Assembly: GCA_030531085.1 (NCBI GenBank)
Contig: JAUNOM010000024.1
Location: 1 to 39,139 of the forward strand
Origin: Prevotellaceae bacterium
Lineage (GTDB): Bacteria; Bacteroidota; Bacteroidia; Bacteroidales; Bacteroidaceae
DNA length: 39,139 nt
Reading direction: 5' to 3'
Below, piece after piece: positions 7,311-16,821 of the stretch (its first letter is position 1; each line of letters starts with the position of its first letter). The position numbers and the translations under genes were made by a program. A model generated the notes under the pieces. The model searched no databases and was not told where the DNA came from. It saw only the letters and a list, made by a program, of their open reading frames with translations.

Positions 7311-10300
7311 ATGTCTATTTGGAATAAAATTATAAAGTCTTTTGGCGTAGCTGATGTTGGCGACCGTGATGATGAGGTGTCCCGTGATGCCTCTCGTTAT
7401 GCATTGGTTGATGCAGAGGTTGGAATTAATGACCATAAGGTTCATGACATAGGATCATTACGTTGGGATGGGGCAGTGTATCATGAGTCGTCCAAGGTTA
7501 AGCTGATGGAGTTTTTGCATGATGTGGACTATGTGTGCGGTCATAACATCATTCATCATGATTCCCTTTATCTTTTTGGAGAGAATAATCAACATTGGGC
7601 ATTTGTAGATACGCTCTATATGTCACCTTTATTGTTTCCTGAACATCCTTATCATAAGCTTGTAAAGGATGACAAATTGATGAGTGAACAGATGAATAAT
7701 CCCGTTAACGATTGTATGAAGGCAAGAGACCTGCTGATGGATGAGATATCACGTTGGCAGTCATTGCCAAAGGAAAAACGTTCTATATTCGCTTCATTAT
7801 TGTCGGGGCAAAAAGAATTCTATGGCTTTCTTGAAATGGTCGGTGCGGAATGTTGTAAGGCTGCTCTGGTGGATTTGATTAAGGTGACATATAAAGGTCT
7901 GATATGCCAAAATGCGGATGTCGGGAGACTTGTGTCAGAGTGGCCTTGTGAACTTGCTTATGCATTAGCATTGATAGACACAACGGATTACCGTTCAATT
8001 ACACCTGCATGGGTTCTGTATAACTATCCCGCTGTTGAGAATGTTGTGAGGATACTTCGCCATTCACAATGTAGTGAGGGATGTGACTACTGCAATTCTG
8101 CATTTGATATCTTTAAAAATCTAAAGAGTTTCTTCGGATATGAACAATTTAGGACCTATGATGGTGAACCACTTCAGGAGAAAGCTGCAAAGGCAGCTGT
8201 AGACGGTAAGTCCTTATTGGCTATTTTCCCAACTGGAGGTGGAAAGTCACTGACGTTTCAGTTGCCGGCATTTATGGAAGGACGTTCTGTTCATGGATTA
8301 ACCGTGGTTATCTCTCCTTTGCAGTCTCTGATGAAGGATCAGGTGGACAACCTGTCCGATAAGGGAATTACTGAAGCTGTGACTATAAACGGATTGTTAG
8401 ATCCTATAACCAGAGCGGTTGCTATACAAAGAGTGCAGAGTGGTGATGCCTCATTGTTGTATATTGCACCGGAGATGCTTCGCTCAAAGACTATAGAACA
8501 GATATTACTGGCACGGCATATAGTACGTTTTGTTATAGATGAGGCACATTGTTTCTCGTCATGGGGACAGGATTTCAGAGTGGACTATCTTTATATTGGT
8601 AAATTTATTCATAATTATCAATTAAAAAAGAAATGTAAGGACGCTATTCCTGTGTCTTGCTTTACAGCTACAGCAAAGCAAAAAGTGGTGCAGGATATTT
8701 GTGATTATTTCAAGCGGACACTAAACCTCGACCTTGAACTGTTTGCCTCGTCCGCATCACGTACCAATTTACACTATTCTGTTATTCACGCAGATACGGA
8801 TGAGGAAAAGTATATAAGACTACGTTCGCTGATAGCGGAGTCATCATGTCCTGTAATAGTGTATGTGTCGCGTACTAAGCGTACTGTAGAATTGGCAAAC
8901 AGACTCTCACGTGATGGATACAAAGCTCTTCCGTTTAATGGACGTATGGACGCAGATAAGAAAATAGTTAACCAGGATGCCTTTATGTCTGATAATGTCC
9001 GGGTCATTATTGCAACTTCTGCCTTTGGTATGGGTGTGGACAAGAAGGATGTTGGACTGGTTGTGCATTATGACATTTCAAACTCTCTTGAGAATTATGT
9101 ACAGGAAGCTGGTAGGGCAGGGCGTGATCCTCATTTAGAGGCGCGTTGTTTCGTCTTGTATTGTGATAATGATTTGGATAAACACTTTATATTGCTGAAC
9201 CAAACAAAGTTGAGCATTAGTGAGATACAGCAGGTATGGAGTGCTGTGAAGCAACTTACAAAGATACGGACGAGGGTATGTTGTTCTGCGTTGGAGATAG
9301 CTCGGACAGCCGGTTGGGATGATACTGTTTATGATATAGAGACACGTGTGCGGACAGCCTTGGCTACTCTTGAGCAGGGAGGATATATAGAAAGAGGTAA
9401 TAATGTGCCTCATGTGTATGCGACAGGTATCACTGTGAAAAATATAGATGAAGCCAGAAAACGCATTACAGAATCTGTACTGTTCGCAAAAGATGATGTA
9501 GAGAACGCTGTAAGAATTATCAAATCATTGATTTCACAAAAACATATAGCCAAGGCTGTGGATTCAGAGGCAGAGTCGCGTGTGGATTATCTGGCAGACA
9601 TTTTGGGTATCACTAAAGCAGAGGTTGTGTCGGCTGTGGAAAGAATGCGGCAGGAAGGAATATTGGCTGACTCGAGGGATATATCAGCATATTTGCAGGA
9701 TGCTGGAGATTCAGAACGTAAGTCACGTTTGTTATTGGATCGCTTTGCCAGACTGGAACAATACATCTTAAAGAATATTCCCGATGAGGCTTTGCATATT
9801 TCGTATAAACAATTGAATGATAATGCGCAAAAGGATGGTGTTGCCACTTCAAAGGAGAAGGATATTCGTACTTTACTGTATTTCCTTACTATTAAAGGAT
9901 ATATGCGTAAGAAAGAAGATGCCAATCATAACATGGAAGTGGTGAGACTTGTGGATATGGAGGCTACTATTCGGAGGTTTCAGAAGCGATTGGAGATAAG
10001 TAGATTTACAGTAGAATGGCTTTATAGACAGGCTCATACGATGACGGAAAAGGATAATAATGCTATTCAATTTTCTGTTGTGGAGTTGTATAACGATATC
10101 AAAGCGAATGTACAGTCGTTATTTGGTTTTATGGACAATATACAACTGGAGGATGTAGAGGAGGCTCTTTTATATCTTTCAAAGATTGGAGCCTTAAAAC
10201 TGGAGGGTGGTTTCCTGGTTCTATATAATGCAATGAGCATTCGCCGTATAAAAGAAACCAAATCAAGGTTCAAACAAGACGATTATCGTATGCTCAATGA

Positions 10301-12194
10301 ATTTTATAAACAGAAGATTCAGCAGATTCATATAGTAGGTGAATATGCCAACCTGATGGTGAAGGATTATAATGCGGCCATACAATATGTGCAGGATTAT
10401 TTTCAGATGGATTATAAGCGCTTTATATCCAAATATTTTAAGGATGAACGTCTTTGTGAGATACAGCGTAATTTGACTCCGCAAAAGTATAGCCAACTAT
10501 TCGGGCAACTGTCAGAGAAACAGATGGAGATAATCTCGAATAAGGAAGCACGCTGTATTGTGGTGGCTGCAGGGCCAGGTAGTGGAAAAACGCGTGTTTT
10601 GGTGCATAAACTGGCGTCGTTATTACTGTTAGAGGATGTTAAGCATGAACAGCTACTTATGTTGACATTCTCGCGTGCGGCGGCAACAGAATTCAAACAG
10701 CGACTAATGGGGTTGATAGGCAATGCTGCACATTTTGTGGAAATAAAAACTTTTCATGCGTATTGTTTTGACTTGATAGGCAAAGTTGGTAATCTGGAAG
10801 ATGCGGATGATGTCGTGGCAAAGGCTGCGGAGATGATAAAAGAGGGGGAGGTTGAACCTAATAGAATAAGTAAGACTGTGTTAGTGATAGATGAGGCACA
10901 GGATATGAGTGCAAAGGAGTATGCGCTGGTAGTGGCTTTAATGGAGGCTAACGAGGAAATGCGCGTTATAGCAGTGGGGGATGACGATCAAAACATTTTT
11001 GAATTTCGTGGGGCTGACTCCTGCTATATGCATCAGTTGATAGAGAAGACGCATGGACAATTCGTGGAGATGACAGAGAATTACCGTAGCTCTCAGAATG
11101 TGGTGAACTTTTCCAATTCTTTTGTAAAGGGAATCACTGGTAGAATGAAAAGCACACCGATAATATCTAAAAGATATGATGCTGGTTGTGTTTGTGTAAC
11201 ATCTTACTCCTCACAATATATGTATAAATCACTTGTAGAGGATTTGTTGCGTAAAAAAGGAGAAGGGAGTATATGTGTGCTAACTCAAACAAATGAAGAG
11301 GCTGTTATACTTGTGGCATTATTACGCAAATATGGTTTAAAGAGTAAATTGATACAGAGTATGGATGGCATAAGATTTTATAATATGGTAGAGGTGAGGT
11401 ACTTCTTGAAATATATTAGTGCAAGGCTGAACTCGCCTCTAATAACGGACACATTGTGGGATGATGCAAAACAGGCGACATTCAGAATGTACCAACACAG
11501 TCATAGTTTATCTTATTTACAGAGGTGCCTGGAGATTTTTGAACGGATTAACCGTGCTAAATATCATAATGACTTTAAAGAGTATGTCTTTGAATCTGCT
11601 ATAGAGGATTTTAGTGATGTTACAGGTGCGGATGTGGTGGTATCTACAATTCATAAGGCTAAAGGACGGGAGTTTGATGATGTGTATATGTTGGTAGATG
11701 GGGGCTATCTATTGACGAATGCTCTTATGCGGAGACTGTATGTCGGCATGACACGAGCACGTAATAGACTGTTTATATATAGTAACAGTAAATATTTTTA
11801 TGGTTTGAAAACGGATTATTATCTTGTAGACAACAATGATTACGAAATGCCGGATGATGTGGTTCTGCAATTATCTCATAAGGATGTACATTTAGGTTTT
11901 TTCAAGGAAAGAAAAAGACAGATATTATCTTTGCGGTCTGGTGATAAGTTATATTTGTCTGGTGATATATTATATTCATGTGTAGATAATAATGCTATTG
12001 CGCGATTGTCTAAAAATATGCAAGGGAAATTGTCATTATGGGAGGAGAAGGGATATAATGTCAAGTTGGGAACTATACGTTTTATAGTGGCTTGGAAACC
12101 AAAAGATGCGCCAAAGGATGAACCTCAGACGGCTGTTGTATTGGCAGATTTGCTGTTGGTAAAGTCTGATTTGTTTAAGAAAGATATCAAATAA
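7311..12194 (+). CDS. exonuclease-like / RecQ / UvrD fusion helicase
   Basis: A 1627-residue multidomain protein. Residues about 25-140 look like a DEDD 3'-5' exonuclease: VDAEVG (near 33), GHNIIHHD (near 78) and NNPVND (near 129), where the usual His appears to be Asn. A RecQ helicase follows: FPTGGGKS (near 305), IDEAHCFSSWG (near 409), CFTATAKQ and YVQEAGRAGRD (near 598). After a long helical linker comes a UvrD/PcrA-like SF1 helicase: AGPGSGKT (near 1088), VIDEAQD (near 1194), GDDDQNIFEFRGA, ENYRSS and VGMTRARNR (near 1477). Fusing two 3'-5' helicases with a nuclease suggests processing of stalled or recombining DNA, or defence. The gene stands alone with its own promoter and is visibly more AT-rich than the redox operon before it, suggesting separate acquisition. 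The domain calls are secure; the biological role is not. Confidence 0.92.
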   Translation: MSIWNKIIKSFGVADVGDRDDEVSRDASRYALVDAEVGINDHKVHDIGSLRWDGAVYHESSKVKLMEFLHDVDYVCGHNIIHHDSLYLFGENNQHWAFVDTLYMSPLLFPEHPYHKLVKDDKLMSEQMNNPVNDCMKARDLLMDEISRWQSLPKEKRSIFASLLSGQKEFYGFLEMVGAECCKAALVDLIKVTYKGLICQNADVGRLVSEWPCELAYALALIDTTDYRSITPAWVLYNYPAVENVVRILRHSQCSEGCDYCNSAFDIFKNLKSFFGYEQFRTYDGEPLQEKAAKAAVDGKSLLAIFPTGGGKSLTFQLPAFMEGRSVHGLTVVISPLQSLMKDQVDNLSDKGITEAVTINGLLDPITRAVAIQRVQSGDASLLYIAPEMLRSKTIEQILLARHIVRFVIDEAHCFSSWGQDFRVDYLYIGKFIHNYQLKKKCKDAIPVSCFTATAKQKVVQDICDYFKRTLNLDLELFASSASRTNLHYSVIHADTDEEKYIRLRSLIAESSCPVIVYVSRTKRTVELANRLSRDGYKALPFNGRMDADKKIVNQDAFMSDNVRVIIATSAFGMGVDKKDVGLVVHYDISNSLENYVQEAGRAGRDPHLEARCFVLYCDNDLDKHFILLNQTKLSISEIQQVWSAVKQLTKIRTRVCCSALEIARTAGWDDTVYDIETRVRTALATLEQGGYIERGNNVPHVYATGITVKNIDEARKRITESVLFAKDDVENAVRIIKSLISQKHIAKAVDSEAESRVDYLADILGITKAEVVSAVERMRQEGILADSRDISAYLQDAGDSERKSRLLLDRFARLEQYILKNIPDEALHISYKQLNDNAQKDGVATSKEKDIRTLLYFLTIKGYMRKKEDANHNMEVVRLVDMEATIRRFQKRLEISRFTVEWLYRQAHTMTEKDNNAIQFSVVELYNDIKANVQSLFGFMDNIQLEDVEEALLYLSKIGALKLEGGFLVLYNAMSIRRIKETKSRFKQDDYRMLNEFYKQKIQQIHIVGEYANLMVKDYNAAIQYVQDYFQMDYKRFISKYFKDERLCEIQRNLTPQKYSQLFGQLSEKQMEIISNKEARCIVVAAGPGSGKTRVLVHKLASLLLLEDVKHEQLLMLTFSRAAATEFKQRLMGLIGNAAHFVEIKTFHAYCFDLIGKVGNLEDADDVVAKAAEMIKEGEVEPNRISKTVLVIDEAQDMSAKEYALVVALMEANEEMRVIAVGDDDQNIFEFRGADSCYMHQLIEKTHGQFVEMTENYRSSQNVVNFSNSFVKGITGRMKSTPIISKRYDAGCVCVTSYSSQYMYKSLVEDLLRKKGEGSICVLTQTNEEAVILVALLRKYGLKSKLIQSMDGIRFYNMVEVRYFLKYISARLNSPLITDTLWDDAKQATFRMYQHSHSLSYLQRCLEIFERINRAKYHNDFKEYVFESAIEDFSDVTGADVVVSTIHKAKGREFDDVYMLVDGGYLLTNALMRRLYVGMTRARNRLFIYSNSKYFYGLKTDYYLVDNNDYEMPDDVVLQLSHKDVHLGFFKERKRQILSLRSGDKLYLSGDILYSCVDNNAIARLSKNMQGKLSLWEEKGYNVKLGTIRFIVAWKPKDAPKDEPQTAVVLADLLLVKSDLFKKDIK

Positions 12195-12218
12195 GAATGA
12201 TTTATGATAGATTTTTAT

Positions 12219-12226
12219 TAATTTTG
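12219..12226 (+). promoter_or_regulatory. -7 box for the DUF3795 gene
   Basis: TAATTTTG, 24 bp before the start at 12251 and just after the helicase stop. No convincing -33 box. Confidence 0.35.
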
Positions 12227-12250
12227 CATCAGAAAGAATAATATAGAGTT

Positions 12251-12595
12251 ATGAGAAATGTAAAAGTGGACAGAGAGCTGATAGCGGCGTGTGGCCTGTA
12301 TTGTGGGGCGTGTAGGAAATACATCACCGGCAAATGTCCGGGGTGTAGTATGAATGAAAAGGCCTCATGGTGCAAAATAAGGAAATGTGTCAGGCGGCAT
12401 GACTTTCATACTTGTGCAGAATGTAGTATGGATGTTACAGGATGCAGGACATATTCTAATTTTATTGGAAAGATATTCGCATTCCTTTTTAGGTCTGACC
12501 GTCCTGCCTGCATACGCTATATCAGGGAGTATGGAGAACAGGCCTTTGCTGAGGAAATGGCTAAGCGTGAGTGTCAGACCATAAAAAGGAAATAA
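12251..12595 (+). CDS. DUF3795 cysteine-rich protein
   Basis: A 114-residue protein with a Cys pattern typical of DUF3795: CGLYCGACRKYITGKCPGC near residues 15-33, then CKIRKC, CAECSMDVTGC near 58-67. The N-terminal CGxYCGxC is the family hallmark. The clustered cysteines probably bind zinc or an iron-sulfur cluster. The function of the family is unknown. The gene converges with the radical SAM gene that ends at 12618. Confidence 0.85.
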   Translation: MRNVKVDRELIAACGLYCGACRKYITGKCPGCSMNEKASWCKIRKCVRRHDFHTCAECSMDVTGCRTYSNFIGKIFAFLFRSDRPACIRYIREYGEQAFAEEMAKRECQTIKRK

Positions 12596-12617
12596 GGTTA
12601 TACTGTAGTTATTGCAT

Positions 12618-13511
12618 TTACAGATGCCGTATACTGTCGCGGTATGCTTTAAGTTCCTTTTCAGGAAATGAGGCTATAGCCTTATCAAACTCAGCGAGGA
12701 TTGCGGCCTTGTCGTTTGGAAGTATTCCGGTTACGGGTATAGTGTTGGATATATGATGACCGAGAATGTTTGTCTTTATGTTTAGATGTGATATGAGTGT
12801 ACGTGTTTCCACAAGTCGTTCTATTTCCGGTTCCGTCTCATAAGTTCCGTCTATTATTTCCGAATACAGTCGTGCTTCTGGGAATATGGTAAGTGAAACG
12901 ATGTTTATTATGCATGGATTAAGCTGGTTCAGAACGTTTGCGGTTGCTGTCGCACTCGCAATTCCATAACCTTTACCGCCAAGACCGTTCAGATAGAATA
13001 CATTGTAATGTATGCCAGCTTCCTCAAGTTTTGACAGTTGTTTAAGTATATCAGAGGCATGGTAGCCTTTGTTCATACGCTCAAGGGTAGGATCGTGAGC
13101 CGTCTCGATACCAATGTTGATGTTGTCAAGTTTTAGATGGTGGAGATTTCGTAGTTCTTCAACAGACTTGGATGTGATGTCTGTTACGCGGGCAAACATT
13201 CCGAAAGATACCAGATGTGGAAGATATGTGCGGAGCAGTAGGGCCACGTCAATCAATTTGTTGTAGCTTAGAGCGAATGGATTAGCTCCAGTAAGATATA
13301 CTCTGCGGGCGCGTGGTTGCCATTGACGTATAACTTTCAGATCTTCCTCTATTTCGGATAGTGGAGATATTCTGAATGCTGTACCATGATACAGGCTGCA
13401 GAATTTGCACTTATGCCATGTGCATCCGGATGTCAGTTGCAGTAGTTGTGAATTGGCCTCGTATGGTGGACGCCATACCTGACCTGTGAAATGTAGTTTG
13501 GGATACTTCAT
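12618..13511 (-). CDS. radical SAM protein
   Basis: A 297-residue protein. The radical SAM cluster motif is CTWHKCKFC (CxxxCKxxxC-like spacing C-x4-C-x2-C) near residues 30-38, with the typical GANPFAL and IGIETAHD strands downstream (near 95 and 137), as in Elp3/HemN-like TIM-barrel members. No additional Cys-rich SPASM or TRAM domain is seen, so it is a minimal enzyme of unknown substrate. It starts at CAT 13509-13511 and diverges from the HxlR gene. A good -7 box lies at 13546-13553. Confidence 0.88.
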   Translation of the reverse strand: MKYPKLHFTGQVWRPPYEANSQLLQLTSGCTWHKCKFCSLYHGTAFRISPLSEIEEDLKVIRQWQPRARRVYLTGANPFALSYNKLIDVALLLRTYLPHLVSFGMFARVTDITSKSVEELRNLHHLKLDNINIGIETAHDPTLERMNKGYHASDILKQLSKLEEAGIHYNVFYLNGLGGKGYGIASATATANVLNQLNPCIINIVSLTIFPEARLYSEIIDGTYETEPEIERLVETRTLISHLNIKTNILGHHISNTIPVTGILPNDKAAILAEFDKAIASFPEKELKAYRDSIRHL

Positions 13512-13545
13512 TGCTTTGGTAGTTTATTATTTGAATTTCGTGTTG

Positions 13546-13577
13546 CAAAATTACATGATAAATTTTGAATATACAAT
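13546..13577 (-). promoter_or_regulatory. promoter of the radical SAM gene
   Basis: Minus-strand -7 box TAATTTTG (13546-13553) with ATTG at 13574-13577, a 20-bp spacer, 35 bp upstream of the start codon. Confidence 0.5.
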
Positions 13578-13650
13578 AACTTACCAAAGCGATAGTCCCT
13601 TACTGGAAAGTTTGTTTTGTTGATGGTAAATAAGTTGTAAATATAGAGAA

Positions 13651-14001
13651 ATGGCAAAAAAATTAGATTATGGATATTGCAAGGCCGCTCCTGTGCTTGA
13701 ATGGATGGGCAATAAGTGGGCCTTGGTGGTATTGTTGAAAGTAGAGGAGGGTGGTACTGTACGTTTCAATGAACTTTACAGGAATATCCCCTCTATATCC
13801 GAGAAGGTTTTATCGGAGGTATTGCGGCAGTTGTATACTGATGGCCTTCTTGACAGACAGCTTTATCCGGATGTGCCTCCGAGAGTGGAATATTCTGTTA
13901 CAGAATTAGGAAGGACCTTACTTCCTCATGTAAAGGGGCTGATAAACTGGGGAGGTGAGAATTTCAACACGATAATGGAATATCGTGCAAGTAGAAAATA
14001 G
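13651..14001 (+). CDS. HxlR-family winged-helix regulator
   Basis: A 116-residue single-domain protein that begins CKAAPVLEWMGNKWALVVLL, followed by FNELYRNIPSISEKVLSEVLRQL and the wing PRVEYSVTELG. This is the HxlR/MarR-like layout, often responding to redox-active or electrophilic compounds. An AraC-type gene follows after only 7 bp, so the two regulators are probably co-transcribed. Confidence 0.92.
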   Translation: MAKKLDYGYCKAAPVLEWMGNKWALVVLLKVEEGGTVRFNELYRNIPSISEKVLSEVLRQLYTDGLLDRQLYPDVPPRVEYSVTELGRTLLPHVKGLINWGGENFNTIMEYRASRK

Positions 14002-14008
14002 AAAGGAT

Positions 14009-14866
14009 ATGGCAGTGAGTGATTACATCCCAACTTTCAGTAGGAGCATTGGTGACAATAAGGGAAGGGTGGATTTTTACAGACCGGACAGACTGTTACG
14101 GCAGTATGTGCGCTATTATTATGTACTTAGAACCTATGAATGTTTCAGTGCATTAACCTTCCCTGTAGGTTGTACGCAGATGATATTCCATAAGCGTGTG
14201 CCGCTGTTTGTTTCGGAACTGAATAGTAGACAGAGCAGGTTTACCATCAGTGGGCAGGTTGATTTTCCTGCGCATTTACGCTCTGATGGTGATACGGAAA
14301 TGATAGTGGTGGTGTTCTATCCGTATACGATAGGGATGTTCATTGGCACTGCACCATTCTCATTCTATAATTTAGAGATTTCCGGATATGATATAGAAAA
14401 TAGGGAACTGAATGATCTGGCGGCATGGATATTGAATAGTGACAATGATGGTGAATGTGTGCGGATGATAGAACAGTGGCTACTCACAAAACTGCATAAT
14501 GGCTTTATACAGGACCTGTCACGTATCGGTACGGTGGTAAGAAGCCTGATGTCTGTTCCTTCATCTACGGTGACGGAACTTGCAGGGATAGCCTGCCTTG
14601 GGAAACGGCAGTTTGAACGTGTGTTCAGTCAGTGTGTAGGTATGAGGCCTAAGGATTATTCCCGTGTGGTACGTTTTCAAAAGGCGTTGTGGTTGATGCA
14701 GAACGGACGGGAGGATTATGCAGGTATAGCATATACGAGTGGTTATGCTGACCAGTCGCATTTTATCCGTGAATTCAGAAAGTTCTGTGGACATACTCCG
14801 GTGAGTCTTGGAGGGGAATGCTGTCCTTATTCAGATTTGTTTACCGATCCGTTTGGTATGATATAA
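14009..14866 (+). CDS. AraC-type regulator with DUF6597-like N-domain
   Basis: About 285 residues from the ATG at 14009; an in-frame GTG at 13985 overlaps the upstream gene and lacks the AGAAAGGAT spacer that precedes 14009. The N-terminal half (YRPDRLLRQYVRYYYVLRTY ... FPVGCTQMIFH ... FYPYTIGMFIGTAP) matches the DUF6597 type found on AraC proteins. The C-terminal half has the AraC HTH pair (CLGKRQFERVFSQCVGMRPK, IAYTSGYADQSHFIREF). Located between HxlR and a CatA-like acetyltransferase, it probably controls the latter. The ligand is unknown. Confidence 0.9.
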   Translation: MAVSDYIPTFSRSIGDNKGRVDFYRPDRLLRQYVRYYYVLRTYECFSALTFPVGCTQMIFHKRVPLFVSELNSRQSRFTISGQVDFPAHLRSDGDTEMIVVVFYPYTIGMFIGTAPFSFYNLEISGYDIENRELNDLAAWILNSDNDGECVRMIEQWLLTKLHNGFIQDLSRIGTVVRSLMSVPSSTVTELAGIACLGKRQFERVFSQCVGMRPKDYSRVVRFQKALWLMQNGREDYAGIAYTSGYADQSHFIREFRKFCGHTPVSLGGECCPYSDLFTDPFGMI

Positions 14867-14921
14867 ATGTGTTTTATTGCAGAATGTCGCTTTTCTTCTA
14901 TTCGGTATGAATACTTTTGCA

Positions 14922-14929
14922 TAATTTTG
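14922..14929 (+). promoter_or_regulatory. -7 box of the CatA-like gene
   Basis: TAATTTTG ends 11 bp before the ATG at 14941. A second match TACTTTTG lies at 14912-14919. Both cover the possible TTG start at 14917, which is why the later ATG is chosen for the coding sequence. Confidence 0.4.
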
Positions 14930-14940
14930 CACTAAAAAAG

Positions 14941-15558
14941 ATGATGAAGGAAGTGAATCCCACGGATACAACCCGTGCTTATGCGTTTGATATGTGGATG
15001 AAGGCTCCAATGCCAATGGTGACTTTTTTCAAGACACTCGATGTGTCACGCCTTGTGAAAATGAGCCGTAAGTGTGGTTTGAAGTTTAATATGCTGATGT
15101 GCTGGTGTATAGGTAGGGCGGCAAGTAGGGTGAAAGAGTTCTATCTTCTTCCTGTTAATGGCAGGATTGTTCAGTATGACAGCATTGCTGTGAATACGAT
15201 AGTGGCAAACAGGGTAGGGGATGTAAGTTCGTGTGACATACCTTTTTCTAAGGATATGTCTGCATTCAATGCGGACTATCAGCGTCTGACAAAGCAAGTG
15301 GCGAAGTCATGTAAGAATCATGACATCACCGACAGTATGGTAATAGGCACATCAGCTTTGGTAGGATTGGACATTGACGGTGCTGTTGGTATGTACAGTG
15401 GTATGTTCAATAACCCTTTCATGATATGGGGTAAGTACCGTAGAAAATGGTTCATGACAACGCTATGCGTGTCTTTTCAATTCCACCACACTCAGATGGA
15501 CGGAGCCCATGCCGCCCGTTTTCTGAATATGTTGCAATGTGAGATAAATGCACTGTAA
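14941..15558 (+). CDS. CatA-like O-acetyltransferase
   Basis: About 205 residues of the chloramphenicol acetyltransferase fold. Near the C-terminus FQFHHTQMDGAHAARFLNML carries the HHxxxDGxH signature with the catalytic His. The N-terminus has RAYAFDMWMKAPMPMVTF, typical of the chromosomal CatA-like branch. The length fits the trimeric CAT family (about 210). A TTG start eight codons upstream would overlap the -7 box. Family members acetylate chloramphenicol or unknown hydroxyl substrates, and resistance cannot be concluded from sequence alone. The upstream HxlR/AraC pair points to an inducible detoxification function. Confidence 0.85.
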   Translation: MMKEVNPTDTTRAYAFDMWMKAPMPMVTFFKTLDVSRLVKMSRKCGLKFNMLMCWCIGRAASRVKEFYLLPVNGRIVQYDSIAVNTIVANRVGDVSSCDIPFSKDMSAFNADYQRLTKQVAKSCKNHDITDSMVIGTSALVGLDIDGAVGMYSGMFNNPFMIWGKYRRKWFMTTLCVSFQFHHTQMDGAHAARFLNMLQCEINAL

Positions 15559-15586
15559 TCAATAAGGGGACGGTTGAAAAGGTTTT

Positions 15587-15627
15587 CAAATTACATCGCA
15601 ATCACAATGTTTTTGCGGTGTAATTTG
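15587..15627 (+). terminator. stem-loop terminator after the CatA-like gene
   Basis: A 15-bp stem (15587-15601 with 15613-15627, one wobble) around an 11-base loop, 29 bp after the stop. The T-run is poor, so it may act partly as an mRNA-stabilising hairpin. It could also serve the YjbQ gene reading toward it. Confidence 0.5.
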
Positions 15628-15703
15628 ATAGCCTTTGTTTTGGGATATGTCTAATATGACGGTAATGTCGTATAAATTATGTTGTTATAACGTTTGTCTC
15701 CTA

Positions 15704-16117
15704 TCAGTTGTAAATAGTTGCTACAATTCTACGTGGGCCGCCATAGTCGCGGAACTCGCAGAGATAGATGCCCTGCCATGTGCCGAGATTGAGATGGCTG
15801 TCGGTAATTGGGATGGTGATGCTGACCCCAAACAAGGAGCTTTTGGCATGGGCTGGCATATCGTCTGACCCTTCGAGTACATGGTCGTAGTAGGGTTCAT
15901 TCTCTCGCACGATATGGTTCATGATTTTCTCCATGTCCGATCGTACGTCAGGGTCTGCATTCTCGTTGATGCTAAGGGCGCATGATGTGTGTTTGACGAA
16001 CAGGTTCAGTAATCCAGCTTTGGGCAGTGGCAGTGGTAGGTTCGCCATTATCTTATGTGTAACAAGGTGGTAACCTCTGCTTTTTGCAGAGAGGGAAAAT
16101 TCTTTTTGCTGTATCAT
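15704..16117 (-). CDS. yjbQ: YjbQ/UPF0047 family protein
   Basis: About 137 residues. I start it at CAT 16115-16117 (MIQQKEFSLSAKSRGYHLVT), because all YjbQ homologues begin here; the 45 upstream in-frame residues are not family-like. The conserved core is LNLFVKHTSCALSINENADPDVRSDMEK, HVLEGSDDMPAHAKSSLFG and LGTWQGIYLCEFRD. The invariant His residues (KHTS, AHAK) and the Glu in LCEFRD form the presumed metal site. Family members are small homotrimers, and some complement thiamin phosphate synthase mutants weakly. The true function is not known. Confidence 0.9.
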   Translation of the reverse strand: MIQQKEFSLSAKSRGYHLVTHKIMANLPLPLPKAGLLNLFVKHTSCALSINENADPDVRSDMEKIMNHIVRENEPYYDHVLEGSDDMPAHAKSSLFGVSITIPITDSHLNLGTWQGIYLCEFRDYGGPRRIVATIYN

Positions 16118-16280
16118 TTCTGTTATAATAATTCTTATTTTTGTCCACACCCATCGTGGTGTCATTTGCCATAAAAACACTAAAAGCCAGTAAAATTCGT
16201 TGATGATAATCACAAACTTATGTCTTTCGAGGGTATCATAATTCATCCTCATGCTTTTATTCTATTGCCGTATGGGGATA

Positions 16281-16682
16281 CTATGCTATGCCCATAAGTT
16301 CTATTTCAAAGATGAGTGTTGAACCTCCAGGTATGCCGGGCTGCGAGAACTTTCCGTATCCCATCTCGGCAGGGATGTACACCTCCCATTTATCGCCTAC
16401 GCACATCTGTTGTATAGCGATAATCCACCCTTCAATAAGGTCGCAGAGGCGGATAGCCAACGGTACACTGTCACGACTGCTGTCAAATTGTTTTCCATTA
16501 ATGGTTCGCCCAGTGTAATGAGCAGTGATGATGTTACGTGGCGCAGGATGTTTCCCGTCGCCTTTACCTTCTGCCAATACCTTATAATATATCCCTTTTG
16601 GGAGCGGCTTCACTCCCTCTTCCTGTGCCTTAGCTGCTAACCATTCCCTATTAGCCTGTGCATATTCTTTCTTATTCATCAT
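16281..16682 (-). CDS. FKBP-type peptidyl-prolyl isomerase
   Basis: A 133-residue cytoplasmic protein with an N-terminal helix (residues 1-25) and one FKBP domain. ITAHYTGRTINGKQFDSSRD, the usually conserved Trp-like position in LIEGWIIAIQQM, and VYIPAEMGYGKFSQPGIPGGSTLIFEIELMGI are all typical of FKBP/FklB isomerases. It accelerates proline isomerisation during folding. No signal peptide is seen. Start at 16682 or at the next Met (16679). Its 5' region holds a hairpin and a possible -7 box far upstream. Confidence 0.93.
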   Translation of the reverse strand: MMNKKEYAQANREWLAAKAQEEGVKPLPKGIYYKVLAEGKGDGKHPAPRNIITAHYTGRTINGKQFDSSRDSVPLAIRLCDLIEGWIIAIQQMCVGDKWEVYIPAEMGYGKFSQPGIPGGSTLIFEIELMGIA

Positions 16683-16730
16683 GATTATGATATTTCTTTT
16701 TATCTATTATGCCGATTACAATATCGTTAA

Positions 16731-16799
16731 ACTTGTTTTCAAACGTGCTGGCGCACATTGTTAGAAAACAAGTTTCTTTTAAATTATTTTGCAAATATA
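16731..16799 (-). promoter_or_regulatory. hairpin and possible -7 box upstream of the FKBP gene
   Basis: An inverted repeat of 10 bp (acttgttttc at 16731-16740, gaaaacaagt at 16764-16773) lies in the leader. A minus-strand TATATTTG at 16792-16799 fits the -7 consensus but has no -33 partner. It is a weak call. Confidence 0.3.
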
Positions 16800-16821
16800 C
16801 AAAAAATAAATCGATAAATAA

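Noticed and set aside
14941-15558. Calling the CatA-like gene a chloramphenicol resistance gene
   Set aside because: It belongs to the chromosomal CatA-like branch; the HHxxxDG motif shows acetyl transfer but not the substrate.
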